Both the position numbers and the translations under genes were made by a program. A model generated the notes under the pieces. That model was not told where the DNA came from and searched no databases. It was given only the letters and a program-made list of their open reading frames with translations. A stretch of 24,091 nt of DNA from Chara braunii (lineage: Eukaryota; Streptophyta; Charophyceae; Charales; Characeae): positions 227,554 through 251,644 of the forward strand of contig BFEA01000597.1 of NCBI GenBank assembly GCA_003427395.1, written 5' to 3'. Within the stretch, counting starts at the first letter, position 1. The number at the start of each line of letters is the position of its first letter. Shown here one piece after another: positions 9,436 through 19,688 of the stretch.

Positions 9436-10558
9436 TGTTGCATACTGTAAAGGTGCAGACCAAAACAAGAACCGACCTCTCTAACAAAGTACAAGATAGC
9501 GCAGCTGAAAACTTATATACCAATGATCCGAACAATCAATATTGCAATGCAGCCCAGAACATACATCATCATCATCATTCCATGGTGTGAAGGGGTCTGA
9601 CGCTCACATTGGAAGAATGCGCCAGCCCAACCATACACAGACGAAGAAGAGGAGGGGTTAGACGAAGAAGCAGGGAAGATGGGAATGTCGTCAACACCAA
9701 GTCTTCGGCACAGGCCCAAATAGTCCCTCGTCGAAATGTCGGTATCCCAATGTCGAGCCTGGATCCACTGTCGTCAAGTCTCAAGTCACAACTCTCTCTC
9801 TCTCTGTAGTAGTCCGCTGATACTGAGAAGCCAGGTGGTGAGAGGGGAAGAAGAGATGGTGGACTTAAAAGAGGAAGAAGAAGAACTTTCTCTCTCTCCC
9901 TCTCAGTCCGGTACTAACCTGTGAAGTTGGCGCCTTGATGCAGGTACCTCGAAGATGGAGCTGGAGCTATGGCGCCACAGGTAAGTCCCACTGGCCTCCG
10001 CCAACCATCTCTCCCAACTCTACTACTACCACCTACTAGCGGCCAGCGCTGAAGACTACTGCTATGGCTACCAGCGCCCAGCACAGAAGACTACTGCTAG
10101 CGCTAAGCTACCCTGCAGCGCTCCTCCTGAGTGCTGCGGCCGAAATCCTGAAGACTACTCCTGCCTTTTGTCCAACTACCTACCCGTGAAGTGCATGGGA
10201 ACTCCCTATTTACTTCTCGGCCTGCCTCCTGACTGCAGGGCGAGGCAGTCCAGGAGGCTGCTCTTGCCAATGCCGCAGGGAGTCAGGGGCTGCCGCTGCA
10301 GCTCTTGCTTGAGGCTGTCGTGGGAACAGGCTAAAGATAGCCTGTTCCTGAAACCCTGGTTTTGTGCCTGAGTGTTAGGACAGGTCGATCTTATGAGGGC
10401 CAAAAAGTGGCCCTCCGTTTCAGGCTAAAAAGCCTCAGGGTTGAAAAGCCCTGTTTTAGGCTGAAACGACAGGGGCCTGTAAGCCTTTATTTCTAGGCTT
10501 TTAGGCTGGGAATGCGGGACGGGCCCTGCAGGCCCGTGTGGCTAAGCAGTATGCCACG
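9436..10558 (-). repeat. 5' LTR of the gypsy element
   Basis: 1123 bp, starting TGTTGCATACTG and ending CAGTATGCCACG. The last base departs from the expected CA end by one transition, but the following CCCAC duplication fixes the border. It contains 10071-10240, absent from the other LTR, and lacks 48 bases between GCTGAAACGA repeats. As the upstream LTR of a minus-strand element it would hold the promoter. Confidence 0.93.
9512..9519 (-). promoter_or_regulatory. candidate TATA box in the 5' LTR
   Basis: TATATAAG on the minus strand, about 77 bases before the LTR's 3' end. A start about 30 bases downstream would give a short R-U5. The matching place in the 3' LTR reads TATCCAAG, so only this copy keeps the motif. 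Confidence 0.55.
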
Positions 10559-10563
10559 CCCAC
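10559..10563 (+). repeat. right target site duplication of the gypsy element
   Basis: CCCAC, identical to 2003-2007 on the other side of the element. Confidence 0.8.
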
Positions 10564-11051
10564 GCACAAAACCCTTTCGAGCTTGTTGCTCCACTTCGGG
10601 ATCTTGAGGCGCTGCAACCCTTAGATTCCCTGAATCTGCCCCTGTGGCACTCAGAAGCCAACATAAAATTATCTAGCCCCAGAGGGTTTTATTTCCACTT
10701 GAGATTGACACTGACTGTCAATCTCCCTTAGCGCTGCTCAGGGATGAAGACGCACAGTGATCCCTGAAGTCCTCAGGGGTAATTCGCCACTCTGAGGCAC
10801 TTCGCTATCCTGCCCTCAAGGTTGGCTATGGCGAATTAGCCCTGTTCTCGCCACTTCCTGAAAGCGCCCTGACATGCTCAGTGCGCTTGCTCAGTACTAA
10901 CACTGAACTCCGAATTTTGCCGCTTGAAATCTTCTTCCCGGCTGACTCAGTACTGGGGAAGATGAATTGCCATGAACCTCTGGCCAATATATCGCCAGAT
11001 GAAGAAGATGCCCCCGTTGCACTCAACCCTCAGTGCTCCAATTCCAATTCC
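10564..11051 (-). other. probable leader of a second LTR retrotransposon
   Basis: No open frame with a recognised domain. Its position directly inside a primer binding site and LTR start (11052-11066) makes it the untranslated leader of another minus-strand element, into which the gypsy element inserted. No gag or pol of this second element was recognised left of 2008, so the rest is lost, diverged or outside the window. Confidence 0.5.
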
Positions 11052-11063
11052 GCTCCGATACCA
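11052..11063 (-). promoter_or_regulatory. primer binding site of a second LTR element
   Basis: TGGTATCGGAGC on the minus strand, two bases from TGTTATGAAC at 11066. The 15-base context CCGCTCCGATACCAA is the same as at the first element's site, while the adjoining LTR is unrelated in sequence. Confidence 0.75.
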
Positions 11064-11065
11064 AC

Positions 11066-13296
11066 TGTTATGAACTTGGTTGCCTCACGATTTTTACCGC
11101 CACTCACACACAGACAGTCTCATACACGCCCATACATGCATAAGAGAAGGGGAAGAGGAGACAGAGTCCAGAGTGTATGCAGACCAGAATAGGCAGAGGA
11201 ATACAGCCATGCACAGGTGGGGAGAAGACACACAATGTTTCTCACTCTCTGACAAACTCCCAACAACCAATCTCGGAAGAAACCTGCGAGGATAACAATT
11301 GGAATTCACACTGATGAAGAGCCAATTAAACCAGATATCGTTACAGAGTTTGTTCCAGTACCTCGCCACACTCAGAACCCCACACTCCACTCTCTACCCT
11401 ACACCCAGTTAGTAGCGCACAACCAAAACAGCCTCCCAGAGGCCAGCGCCAACCACCTATATGAAGAACAGAACCTGCGATGAAGTCTTCGGTGCTGATG
11501 GACAACTCTGACGAAGAACCCGCCACCCACAAACACTCAGTGAGGAGCCTCGATATAGCCTGGCCAGATGCAGATACCCTCAGGGGTAGATGCGTTGAGG
11601 ATGCCCCAGCTCCGGCAACCTTCAGAAGGCCGGCTATGGCTGCCGTCCACAGCAAGGGTCCCAGGATGCCGCCTGTAGACAATTGCCACCGCCAACTTGC
11701 TTGGCTTCTCCAAACGCTGCGCCGCGAAAATGAACAGCCAGAAGTCCTCAACAGTCCTACCCGAACCTACTTGTAGACTCTACACTATCCTAGCCTAGGG
11801 CCTACCGGTACCGTTTCAATAATGGCCTCTCGGCCTCTACGAAATCGGTCCTGCTGCTACACTTAGGGCTCAAGGCCACTTAGGGCCGGTAACTACTCAG
11901 CCTGTACTGCTGTTAATTCCGTCTATTTTGAGAACAGCGGGCGACCCTCAGTGCAAACAAAACAAAAAAACACAGCAAACACACAGTGCACTGTACAGCC
12001 TCGCAGTCACTCTCGGCAGTCGAAATCAGCAAGTCATTGCAAAAGCCTAGGCCAGATGGTGCATCAGAGCTGTGCCCGACAGTGCTCGGTCGCTGGTCAA
12101 GCTGAATCACTGATGCGGTGCGGAAGGTGGCCTAGCTGTTTTAAACCAGCAGCATCCCTGAACCTATTTTGTCAAGCCTGGTGTCAACACCGACCCTGGC
12201 CTTCCCAACCTGAATGGTTAGGCCCACTGTGGTCTATCTTTTTGCTGTTTCGGCTGCATCCCGTTTTCGGCCTGGCGCCCTTTTTCCAAACTCCTCCTTT
12301 GGTACCGTAGGATTTTTGACAACTGGCGCCATGCTGCAATTCGGGCGGCACTTTCAAATACCGCATTTTTCAGTTCTGCCCTCGGGGCCTTTGCAGAAAT
12401 GCCCCTGGTACCGTAGGTGTCACCGGTACTTATATCGGCTCCCCGTACGGTACGGGGACCAGTCTTGTACCAGTTTTCTGCTTCTGTACTCGTACTCAGT
12501 GTGACTTGCTGTTTCGACATCTGGAATCCAAGACTTGGACTTTGTACCTTGCCACTGTGTCTGCGTCCGACCCTCAGTCGTGTCGAGTGAGTGAGTGTGT
12601 GTGTGTGCTCTCACTCTCCCCCTCTCTCTCTCCTCTCCCTCGGCTCTCCCTCAGCCTCACGCCCGTCACACACTGGGTCGCAGCAAGGAGGGGCAATCAT
12701 ACTTGTTTGGTTTATGCCTTTCTATTTTTTTGGTGGTTTTGTTTGAACTTTCTAATTTGTCTTGCATTTGGGGGCTCAAGATTCCCTTCCCATACCCCCG
12801 CCCCTGACACCTTTTCGCACCCCTTGCACGAGTTATGCCAAGCCTGCTGCCGGCCTCCTTTCACTCACTTGCTGGCCCGCTGTTGTGGGCAGTGGTGGCT
12901 CAAGCGTTTTTTGTTTTTTTTTCGCCCAATCTGTGTGTTATCCTTCTTGTGCTGGGGCATGGCTCGTTTTTCTATCTTTGCGATTTGAATGGTTATCCCA
13001 ATCGTACGTTTAGGATGGAATTGTGGCCTCAGCAGATGGGATAAGAGGGTCATGACTGATACCGGTAATCTAGTACTTCTTTTAAAGTTCTTCCGTTCGG
13101 GGTACGCTACGTCGCGACCTATCCCGACAACATTGTTCCCATATGTGAGAAGGGCTGTCCGATTAAGAAGTGCACTTTCTGACATTTATCAACGGTGTGC
13201 CGGAGAACGCAACAGAGAAAGCGTCGGCTATTGAAAACTACAGGCTGCATGCGTCCATTCTAACCACCCAAAAACTACAGGCTGCGTGCAACCATT
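11066..13296 (-). repeat. LTR of a second element, outer end unresolved
   Basis: Begins TGTTATGAAC next to the primer binding site, as a 5' LTR on the minus strand should. The outer end is uncertain: ATAACA, the complement of the start, occurs at 11291-11296 (LTR of 231 bp) and at 13315-13320 (2255 bp, but that copy may belong to the LINE 3' end). No second copy was found to settle it. The stretch has no recognised gene; open frames on both strands lack domains. Inside are a GT/CT-rich tract at about 12591-12650 and a near-perfect palindrome at 12441-12457. Confidence 0.5.
12441..12457. repeat. 17-base palindrome
   Basis: CCCCGTAC-G-GTACGGGG, eight perfectly paired bases around one central base. 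A minus-strand GATATAAG lies just beside it (about 12429-12436). GGTACCGTAGG words occur nearby at about 12299 and 12407. It could be a regulatory dyad of the LTR; nothing more is shown. Confidence 0.6.
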
Positions 13297-13297
13297 C
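13234..13297 (+). repeat. 27-base direct duplication at the LINE 3' border
   Basis: A word starting AAAACTACAGGCTGC and ending CCATTC occurs at 13234-13260 and 13271-13297 with a few differences, period 37. The second copy abuts the LINE T tract. It may be an old local duplication; it is not a proven target duplication because no copy was seen at the other end of the LINE. Confidence 0.6.
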
Positions 13298-13865
13298 TTT
13301 TTTTTTTTTTTTTTATAACAGGACCTTATGGGCCTGGCTCCATTCTATTCTGGGGAGTGTCAGTCTGGTTCCTATTCCACCGGCAAGTCGAAGGATATTA
13401 CATCAAGAGAACTCACTCACGCTTCCTTCCGTCCGGCCGAAGGACCCCTGAACAGCATTGATTGCTCCACAATAGTGAAGGATTGACTGTCAGCTTGCCC
13501 TAACCCTCCTGATCTGCCAGATAGCCTCGCTGAATCTAGAAAGAGTCCCCTCGTTAAGCCTAACCGACCTGAATCCTTCTCAATTAGACTTCCAGTCCCT
13601 ATTGAATGAACCAGCATCTTTCCATAAACCCTAAACCCTTGGTCCTTCATTGCTGTCCTTCGATGGGCCATTGTGAGGTTGGCAGGGAGACAATTCCTTC
13701 CTCGCCCCATTGATTTGATTTCCTCTTGTATACTCTGTGCTTGCTCGAAAAATAGCTTCTTCTTCAGCTCATTCCCTTCCTCCTCTCATAGCCTCTTGAA
13801 CCTAGCCCTTTGGCTTTTAAAGATTTGTACTTAAGCCCTTGCCGCCTTAAGAAGTAATTGTGTCC
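13298..13865 (-). other. LINE 3' UTR and A tail
   Basis: Between the last ORF2 stop and the A tail (T run at 13297-13314) lie about 550 bases without a supported gene. A short CCCTAAACCCT word near 13629 is too short to call telomeric. Confidence 0.6.
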
Positions 13866-14462
13866 TCAAGAGTTGTTCGTTGATGGAAGCCCTTTTTTCG
13901 AAATTGAGTTGTGCCAGTCTTTCCATCTTATCCGGTCATCTCGCAGTTCTGCAATCTTGCCATTTACCAGCCAGTTTTTATAGAAACTCGACCTCACCTT
14001 CTTCCTCTGTTCTTCGTCTTCTGTCCAGGATTGTTTGGCTTTTCGCCATCTGCAGAGAATCTCGGCTTGAATCAAAATTCTGGTTTCTGACCATACCTTC
14101 TCTCTTGGATTGGCCTGCCCTTCCATTGTTCGGCTGCATCTCTCCTTCCATATGACCCTGATGGTCACTTTCCTGACGAGTTCAAACCAAATCCTTTCTG
14201 CCCTTCGTACTTGATCTGGGATGTTAGTCAGGAGAAGCAGTTGGATGGGTTGTTCGGGGAAGGGAGATGAGAAGAGGGAATTCCAGAGTGCTGAAGCTCT
14301 GGCCCAATATTCAGTGGCTTCTTTGCAGAGCACTAGGCAGTGAACTACATCTTCTACCAAGCCTTTGGTACATACTGTGCAAAGCTGAGAGTTGTTAGGG
14401 TCTGTGGTTTTTCTTCTAGTGTGTAACAATTGATTCACCGGAAGGGCAGCGTAGGCAATCAA
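13866..14462 (-). pseudogene. LINE ORF2 C-terminus with zinc motif
   Basis: About 198 codons after the reverse transcriptase part. It carries the zinc-binding motif found at the C-terminus of plant LINE ORF2 proteins: C28, C31, H41 and C46 (CTVCTKGLVEDVVHCLVLC). A basic, tryptophan-rich tail follows (VIWKERCSRTMEG, then CRWRKAKQSW). The first codon is TTG, so this is not a real start; the same frame continues upstream toward 14530, where stops and a frame change separate it from the 14678-15454 segment. The tail aligns by eye with the plus-strand fragment at 23035-23505 (W-R/K-x-R-C, then E-V, IQ-E, W-K-K). Confidence 0.85.
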
Positions 14463-14677
14463 CCATTGCAGGCTTCTAATCTTGACTGGTCTAATACGGT
14501 TGAATTTATCCCAGTGGATTTTGTGATTTTATCCGCTTCCTGACCCACGAGGATTCGCCATCTATCCTTTATAATCGGATCAGGGTTTTTGGTTTTTAAT
14601 GACAATCTGTAGCCTAGTTTGACTGTGTAATCCTGGATTGGGGTTTTCGTCTTGAAGATGCTGGTGGTACTTGGTGT

Positions 14678-15454
14678 TCAGGCCCATTCCGCCGGGTCGA
14701 ATTCCAAGGCCCTAAGTGCCGTATCTGGTCTGAATATTGATTTAGGCCAATCACCTAAAACTCTTATTTTCCTAAGAAGGAAGGGGTCTAACACCGACGA
14801 CTCCATATCACAGTTTAAGATCGCGGGCATGTCGGAGTTGGTGAGGGAGATCGGGAAGGAGAGGAAAGTGGCCCTATTGTGCGGACCTTGCTGTGTGTGG
14901 GAGAATTGATAGGCCCTGGTCGGCGCTGTATCTTGAATCATGCGGCCCCACTCACCCAGTTTCCATGATTCATCTTTAATCAGGATTTCTTTCCATAGCT
15001 GTGGAATGCGACTGATTATGTAGTGGAGATTGGTCTCTCGTCTATGACATCCTTTCAATCGGGCTGTGATTTCTTGTTCAGTTATCCAGTCTTTTCTGTC
15101 CTCTATCCACAAGTGGTCTATTTTCCAGGTACCGTTCTTGATCCATGACATCCACCTCTGTTCTAGGAAGAGTGGGTTGTCGGCTTCGTTTGTTGACCAT
15201 TCGTTGCCAAATAAAAGTTGCCTTAGTACTTCGTCTTTGGATCTGGGTTTGTTTGTTTTGTTTGGCATTATCTTCCTCCATGAGCGAAGTAGAGCCGGCC
15301 AGTAGGGCGTGGGAGGTCGGTGGTCGCCTAGTCTGTTGTGCCTCGTACAATTCCTTCGTCCTTTAGTTATCACCCATTCTTTGTTCATAACCCAAAACAG
15401 CCCAGACATGTCGTTCGGGGAAGGTATTGGGGCTAAGGCTCTGATGCTGTCCAA
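14678..15454 (-). pseudogene. LINE ORF2 segment between RT and zinc motif
   Basis: 258 codons in a different frame from the RT segment (15561-16979) and from the zinc segment. It contains no textbook motif but has the tryptophan-rich composition (SWRKIMPNK, WMSWIKNGTWKIDHLW, LWKEILIKDESWKLGEW) typical of this region of plant LINE ORF2. The frame is already open upstream to about 15560, so a frameshift joins it to the RT segment. Function is inferred from position only. Confidence 0.75.
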
Positions 15455-15560
15455 AGCTAATTTATTTCAGGCACTATTCGGCTTCATTTGCAGTTTAATT
15501 ATCCATTTGATTTGCAAAGCTTTCGTTTCTGTTCCGAGGTCGATAATTCCTAGGCCTCCG

Positions 15561-16979
15561 TTACCTGGTCTTCTTGTGACGTAGTGCCAGGCTCATAGGT
15601 ACGCATTTGTCTCTATTGGGGTCTCCTGTCCATAGATACACCCTGGATCTACGGTTCAGCTCCTTGACCGAGTTGTCGGGGACTGTCCAAATGGAAGCTA
15701 TGTACCACATCATTGAGAAGATGGACGTATTAAGTACTAGTGCACGACCGATAAGGGAAGCGAAAGTGTGGCCCCACCTCCCGATTTTGTTGATCTGTTT
15801 GGCTAGCATGGATGGGCCCATTTGGGGTGCCAACCCTTCCTTTGTCATAAGGATGCCCAGATAGCGAGTCGGTGAGTCTGGTGTTTGCCATGTCATTGCA
15901 GCCTCCTCTCCTTGAAGCGAGAGGGGTTCATCCTCGGAAAGCCACCATCCAATTGTTTTCCCCCAGTTAATCCTCATTTCCGATGCTAGTCTGAACGCTT
16001 CCATTGCCTTTGCTAGAGTTNTGAAGGAAGAATCTGANGCTCTAATTAGGACCGTTAGGTCGTCTGCGAACATGATCGCTGTAGGAAAATCCACCTGATG
16101 GGCTGAGCCTATATCTGTGCTGGCTAGTCTTTGTATTGACGGATCCTTGCGTAGGAAGGATGCAATAGCCTCCATTACAAAGAGAAATATTGACGGGGCC
16201 AACGGGTCCCCTTGGCGGACCGAGCGAGATATTGGGTAGCAGTCAGACAGTAGACCATTCACTTGGACGCAGCCCACTGCATCTCTGTATAGGATTCTGA
16301 CCCATTTTCTGAAGTTGGGACCGACTCCCATCCTTTCCATGCTTGCTTCCATGAAGTCCCAGTTAACTTGATCGTATGCCTTTTCAAAGTCGAAGAAAAG
16401 GATGGCAACATTTATTTTTCTTTCCCTAATTTTTCTCACCGATTCGTTCAATGTCATCACATTGTCTAAAATATAATGACCCGGGATGAATCCTGTTTGG
16501 TCGATGTGGAAGCATTGGTTAGTGATCTTGAGGATCCGGTTAGACAAGGTCTTAGCCAGAATCTTGTATGGGAGAGTCAGAAGTGATATAGGTCTGTAGT
16601 TCTTGATGTCGACTTTATCCCCTTTTTTGTAAAGCAGCGTTACCACATTACTGCTGAGTAGATTGCCTAGTCCACCCTTAGACCAACTATCATTGTAAAA
16701 GTTTAGCAGGTCACTTCCTAACATGGACCAGAATTTTTCCCAGAATTCCTTTGTTAAACCATCGATACCTGGGGTCTTATTGTTATTCATGCTTTGTAGG
16801 GCTCGGTGCAGTTCATCTGATGTGATTGGTTTGTCGAGTGTCTTAGCTTGGTCTGTTGATATTGTTTGCTCCAGGTAGAGCAGCATTTTGCGTCTCGCCT
16901 CCCTGACATTTGTGGATATCAACGACTCAGTTTTGGAGCGGTAAAGGTCCTTGTAGAAGCTATTTGCTATTTCTAACAT
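15561..16979 (-). pseudogene. LINE ORF2 reverse transcriptase
   Basis: 472 open codons with a full non-LTR reverse transcriptase, the enzyme that copies LINE RNA at the nicked target. Motifs by residue: NNNKTPGIDGLTKEFW (66-81), KNYRPISLLTLPYKILAK (126-143), DQTGFIPGHYILDNV (160-174), FFDFEKAYDQVNW with the motif A aspartate at 197, SVRQGDPLAPSIFLFVME (253-270), and FADD at 304-307 with both aspartates present. FADD in place of YADD is common in plant LINEs. Two undetermined bases (16021, 16038) give unknown residues 320 and 313, just after FADD. This is the best preserved part of the LINE. Confidence 0.94.
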
Positions 16980-17048
16980 TCCTTCACTATCTGTTTTTAT
17001 CGTTTCGGGCTCTGTGTGTGATTTAAGGTCTTCTATCGTGTTGGCTCT

Positions 17049-17447
17049 CTAGTTTGCTTTGATACGGGCAAAGAAATGTTTTGTCATTGAGTCGTTGAGC
17101 TCATATTCACACATCCTTGCTCTTATTTGTAGACCTTTTAAGTTCAACCATTTCCATATCGCCAATTCTTCTCGTGCCTTCTCGAAAATTTCGTTATATA
17201 GTGGGGAAGAAGGGTTATTCGTCAGATTGGTTTCAGCGATTTTCAGTGCAAATTCTAGAGCTTGCTTCCTTTGGTTCCTGATTGATGCAAGTTTTCTAGA
17301 GGTTTTGGCCACAGTGTCCGAGAGGTTTGAATAACTCTTCTGGAACCATTCCCAACGATGGCCAGTGTTTAACCTAGCTAACCTCTGATTGTTCCAGCAG
17401 TCGCACACTTCGCTTTGAAAGGTCTGGCTCAGTAAAAGGGTGGTCAA
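17049..17447 (-). pseudogene. LINE ORF2 linker between endonuclease and RT
   Basis: 132 codons, lysine/arginine- and leucine-rich and probably helical (WFQKSYSNLSDTVAKTSRKL, then QKQAL-like helix repeats). This is the usual spacer between endonuclease and RT in LINE ORF2. It is in the RT frame but is cut from it by stops near 17049. No catalytic motif is expected here. Confidence 0.75.
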
Positions 17448-18288
17448 AGCAGATAACCAACTCGATCGGTTTATGATCCAGGCCTGAGTAAGGGGCTAAA
17501 GGAAGCACTTCCGCAATTTTGACAACTCCCATCAAATTTTCAGATAGTAGAAAGTAGTCGATGCGTGAGAAGGTCGTGTGGTTGGCATGATTCTTTTTAA
17601 CCAAGGTAAAAGACTTTTTATCCGGGTGTAAAGTTTTATGGGGGTCCACCAGATTGTGATCTAACATCATTTCCTGGATTGGCCACGCTTCCGAGGAATT
17701 GGGGGAGCTGGATGTTGAGAGATACAGTCGAGAAGTGGATCTATTGTGGCATTCCAGTCCCCAGCCAGGATGCATGGGGTTACTGGTGGGATTAGGTCTC
17801 CGATATTCCTCAAAAAAATCTTTCTCTCAGATGGTGAGTTGGGTGCATAAACATTGATGATAATGAACTCTTCCTCTTTCCATTTTAAATGGAGTAAGCA
17901 CCACCTCCCTTCCAATCACCCATTTCCTCTTGTCTAAGATTGAGCCTGCCTTGTATAGGCGGGAGGAGNTGGGNATTAGAATGGCTGTTCCCTTCGTGCT
18001 TGTTGCGGGGTCCGCAACCCAGATTTCCTCTTTCAAACCTCCTAGTTTTCTTGCTATAAAGGTGCGAATTTTGTTGTGTTCTGTAGAAAACGTAAGGTGG
18101 GTTTCTTGAATCAGTAGTATATCTGCTATTTTCTTTTTGCCCTGTGAGAACCCGGATAACAGGTCACTCCATTTTTCTTCTTTTTCCACAATGTTCCCTA
18201 GCCCGGTGACATTTCTCAGGGTCAAACCTTGATCTCTCCAGAAGAAGTGGTCACTAATCTCATTTGCTCTTTTCCTGTAGCTATCCAT
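17374..18288 (-). pseudogene. LINE ORF2 APE-type endonuclease
   Basis: Apurinic-endonuclease-like domain that nicks the target to start reverse transcription. It is split over three open pieces (18288-17827, 17915-17667, 17775-17374) in alternating frames, so two frameshifts lie near 17880 and 17750. Motifs in order: LRNVTGLGN (metal-site asparagine region), ILLIQETHL (catalytic glutamate), INVYAPNSPSERK, CILAGDWNATIDPLLD (aspartate-asparagine pair), FSRIDYFLLS and GLDHKPIELVI (histidine). The key residues are all visible despite the frameshifts. Undetermined bases at 17969 and 17974 fall in this domain. The ATG at 18286-18288 lies 77 bases after the ORF1 end. Confidence 0.9.
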
Positions 18289-18365
18289 GCCAATAGTTGT
18301 GTGTACTTAAAGGGCTTACTTAAAGAGGGGGTCGGATCATGTTACCTCAAGTGGAAGGGGAATGT

Positions 18366-19688
18366 CTAGGTGGGTGGGTTATCCTTGTCCGTAGCCCTAC
18401 CCTGAGCCTCTCCACCGGTCTCAAGTCCACTAATCGTAGGTGAGGGAGATGCAGTGTCTCCCATCGTGACGGCCCCATCCAACACTGAATGATGGTTATT
18501 AATCTTCTCTAACCCTTGGAGTCCCACAGCAGATCTTCCCTTGCTTTCTCCTCTCTCATCACTCTTGAGTCCGTGATAGGATTCATGTTGATCTTTGTTG
18601 GGTTGCCTCTTACTTTCCCAGTCGCGTTCTTCTGCCATCTACTGTCAGCAGGAGGAAAGATGTCAGGCTTCTTGATTGCTGGGCTCTGATCTCCGAAATG
18701 CCAGACCCAGTCTGGTTCGTCCAGGTTATCATCGAAGACCCATCCGTCGTAGGAAGGGCCTGCCACGTACCAGATTCCTGGCGCGTCTTCAACTTCGACT
18801 AGCATGTTCGGCAACAATTTCCTCTCTTTTGCCTGCTTGGGAAACTTGGGGCATCTTTGATCGGTTCCCAGGTGACCCCTTTCTCTGCAGCGGAAACATA
18901 TTGGAGATGTGCGTGTTGAAATTCTCACTTCGACCAATCTGTCTTCGATCTAGAATTTCCATGCTGGAGGAAAAACCGGGGGATCGTCCGTCTGTACATC
19001 GAGAATCGTTGTCATTGATCCACAGTGTGGTGCCAGAAAGTCTGGCGTCGGAAGGATCCATTTCAAGATCTTGTTTGCCGTGTACTGTCTTTCCAGTCTG
19101 TCAACTAATTTGCCGTGGAAGCCCGGCTGGATGTTGTCAAACTGCACCCAAAAGTTCTCTTTTAGTAAGGTCTGTTTGTAAGACATAGCAAAAGTTGGGC
19201 TTTGTCTTTGGACTGCGCGTTTTTTCCAGCGGGTGATTGTGCAAACTGAGCCGTGACAGTTCCTGGAATGCATTGCACCTGCAATCCTCGCGTGGTCCTC
19301 CTGGATGAAGAGAACCAGAATACTATTACGGCCCAGAGTCTGCAGTGAGAAAGTATCCTATCTGGTTGAGTTTGGGCTCCTTTCGGATTGTTTCAATCAC
19401 CCATTTCCTCTTTTCCGCAGGTTGGAGGTCTGCCCCATGTCGAGCACAGTTGAATACTACCCCGTGTTTCTCATGCATATTGTCCAGCTCAACGATTTTT
19501 TCCTCTGGATATTTCCAGATGATTACCTCCTCTTCTTTTCCATCTGTGATCTGCTTCCCAGTCGATTCAATCCCTGGAACCTTTGTCATTTCTATTAAGA
19601 ATTTCAGTGCTTCATTGTCGAATGTGTTCGATATCGTTCCCATTCCCGTTTGTTCTGCCGTGCCTAAGCCTGATGTCGAATTGGCCAT
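18366..19688 (-). pseudogene. LINE ORF1, RNA-binding protein with zinc knuckle
   Basis: First protein of the LINE, expected to bind its RNA. The likely start is the ATG at 19686-19688 (MANSTSGLG). Three pieces are seen: 19688-19326, 19330-18509 in another frame after a frameshift near 19332, and 18638-18366 in a third frame. A TAG at 18950-18952 interrupts the middle piece (PPAWKF, stop, IEDRLVEV). A zinc knuckle follows that stop: CFRCRERGHLGTDQRC, with spacing C-x2-C-x4-H-x6-C, two residues longer than the classic form. The region before it resembles the conserved domain that precedes the knuckle in plant LINE ORF1 proteins, but this was not tested. Confidence 0.8.

Larger units (their letters stand above)
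2008..10558 (-). mobile_element. complete, degenerate Ty3/gypsy chromovirus LTR retrotransposon
   Basis: An 8.55-kb element read on the minus strand. Order in its own direction: 5' LTR (9436-10558), tRNA primer binding site, repeat-filled leader, gag, protease, reverse transcriptase, RNase H, integrase with a C-terminal chromodomain-like region, polypurine tract, 3' LTR (2008-3010). The gene order protease-RT-RNaseH-integrase and the DD35E integrase place it in Ty3/gypsy (Metaviridae); the chromodomain suggests the chromovirus branch. It is flanked by CCCAC on both sides, so the insertion is whole and not recombined. It cannot be autonomous: gag has a stop and at least one frameshift, pol has at least three stops and four frameshifts, and the RT catalytic motif is changed. 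Gag wording resembles repeat proteins of charophyte algae (inference from memory). Confidence 0.95.

Noticed and set aside
11066-13320. A definite 2255-bp LTR ending in ATAACA
   Set aside because: A six-base match is expected by chance about once in this length, it also occurs at 11291, and this copy probably belongs to the LINE 3' end.
13628-13640. Interstitial telomere repeat (ACCCTAAACCCTT)
   Set aside because: Only about one and a half units; expected by chance in a region this size.
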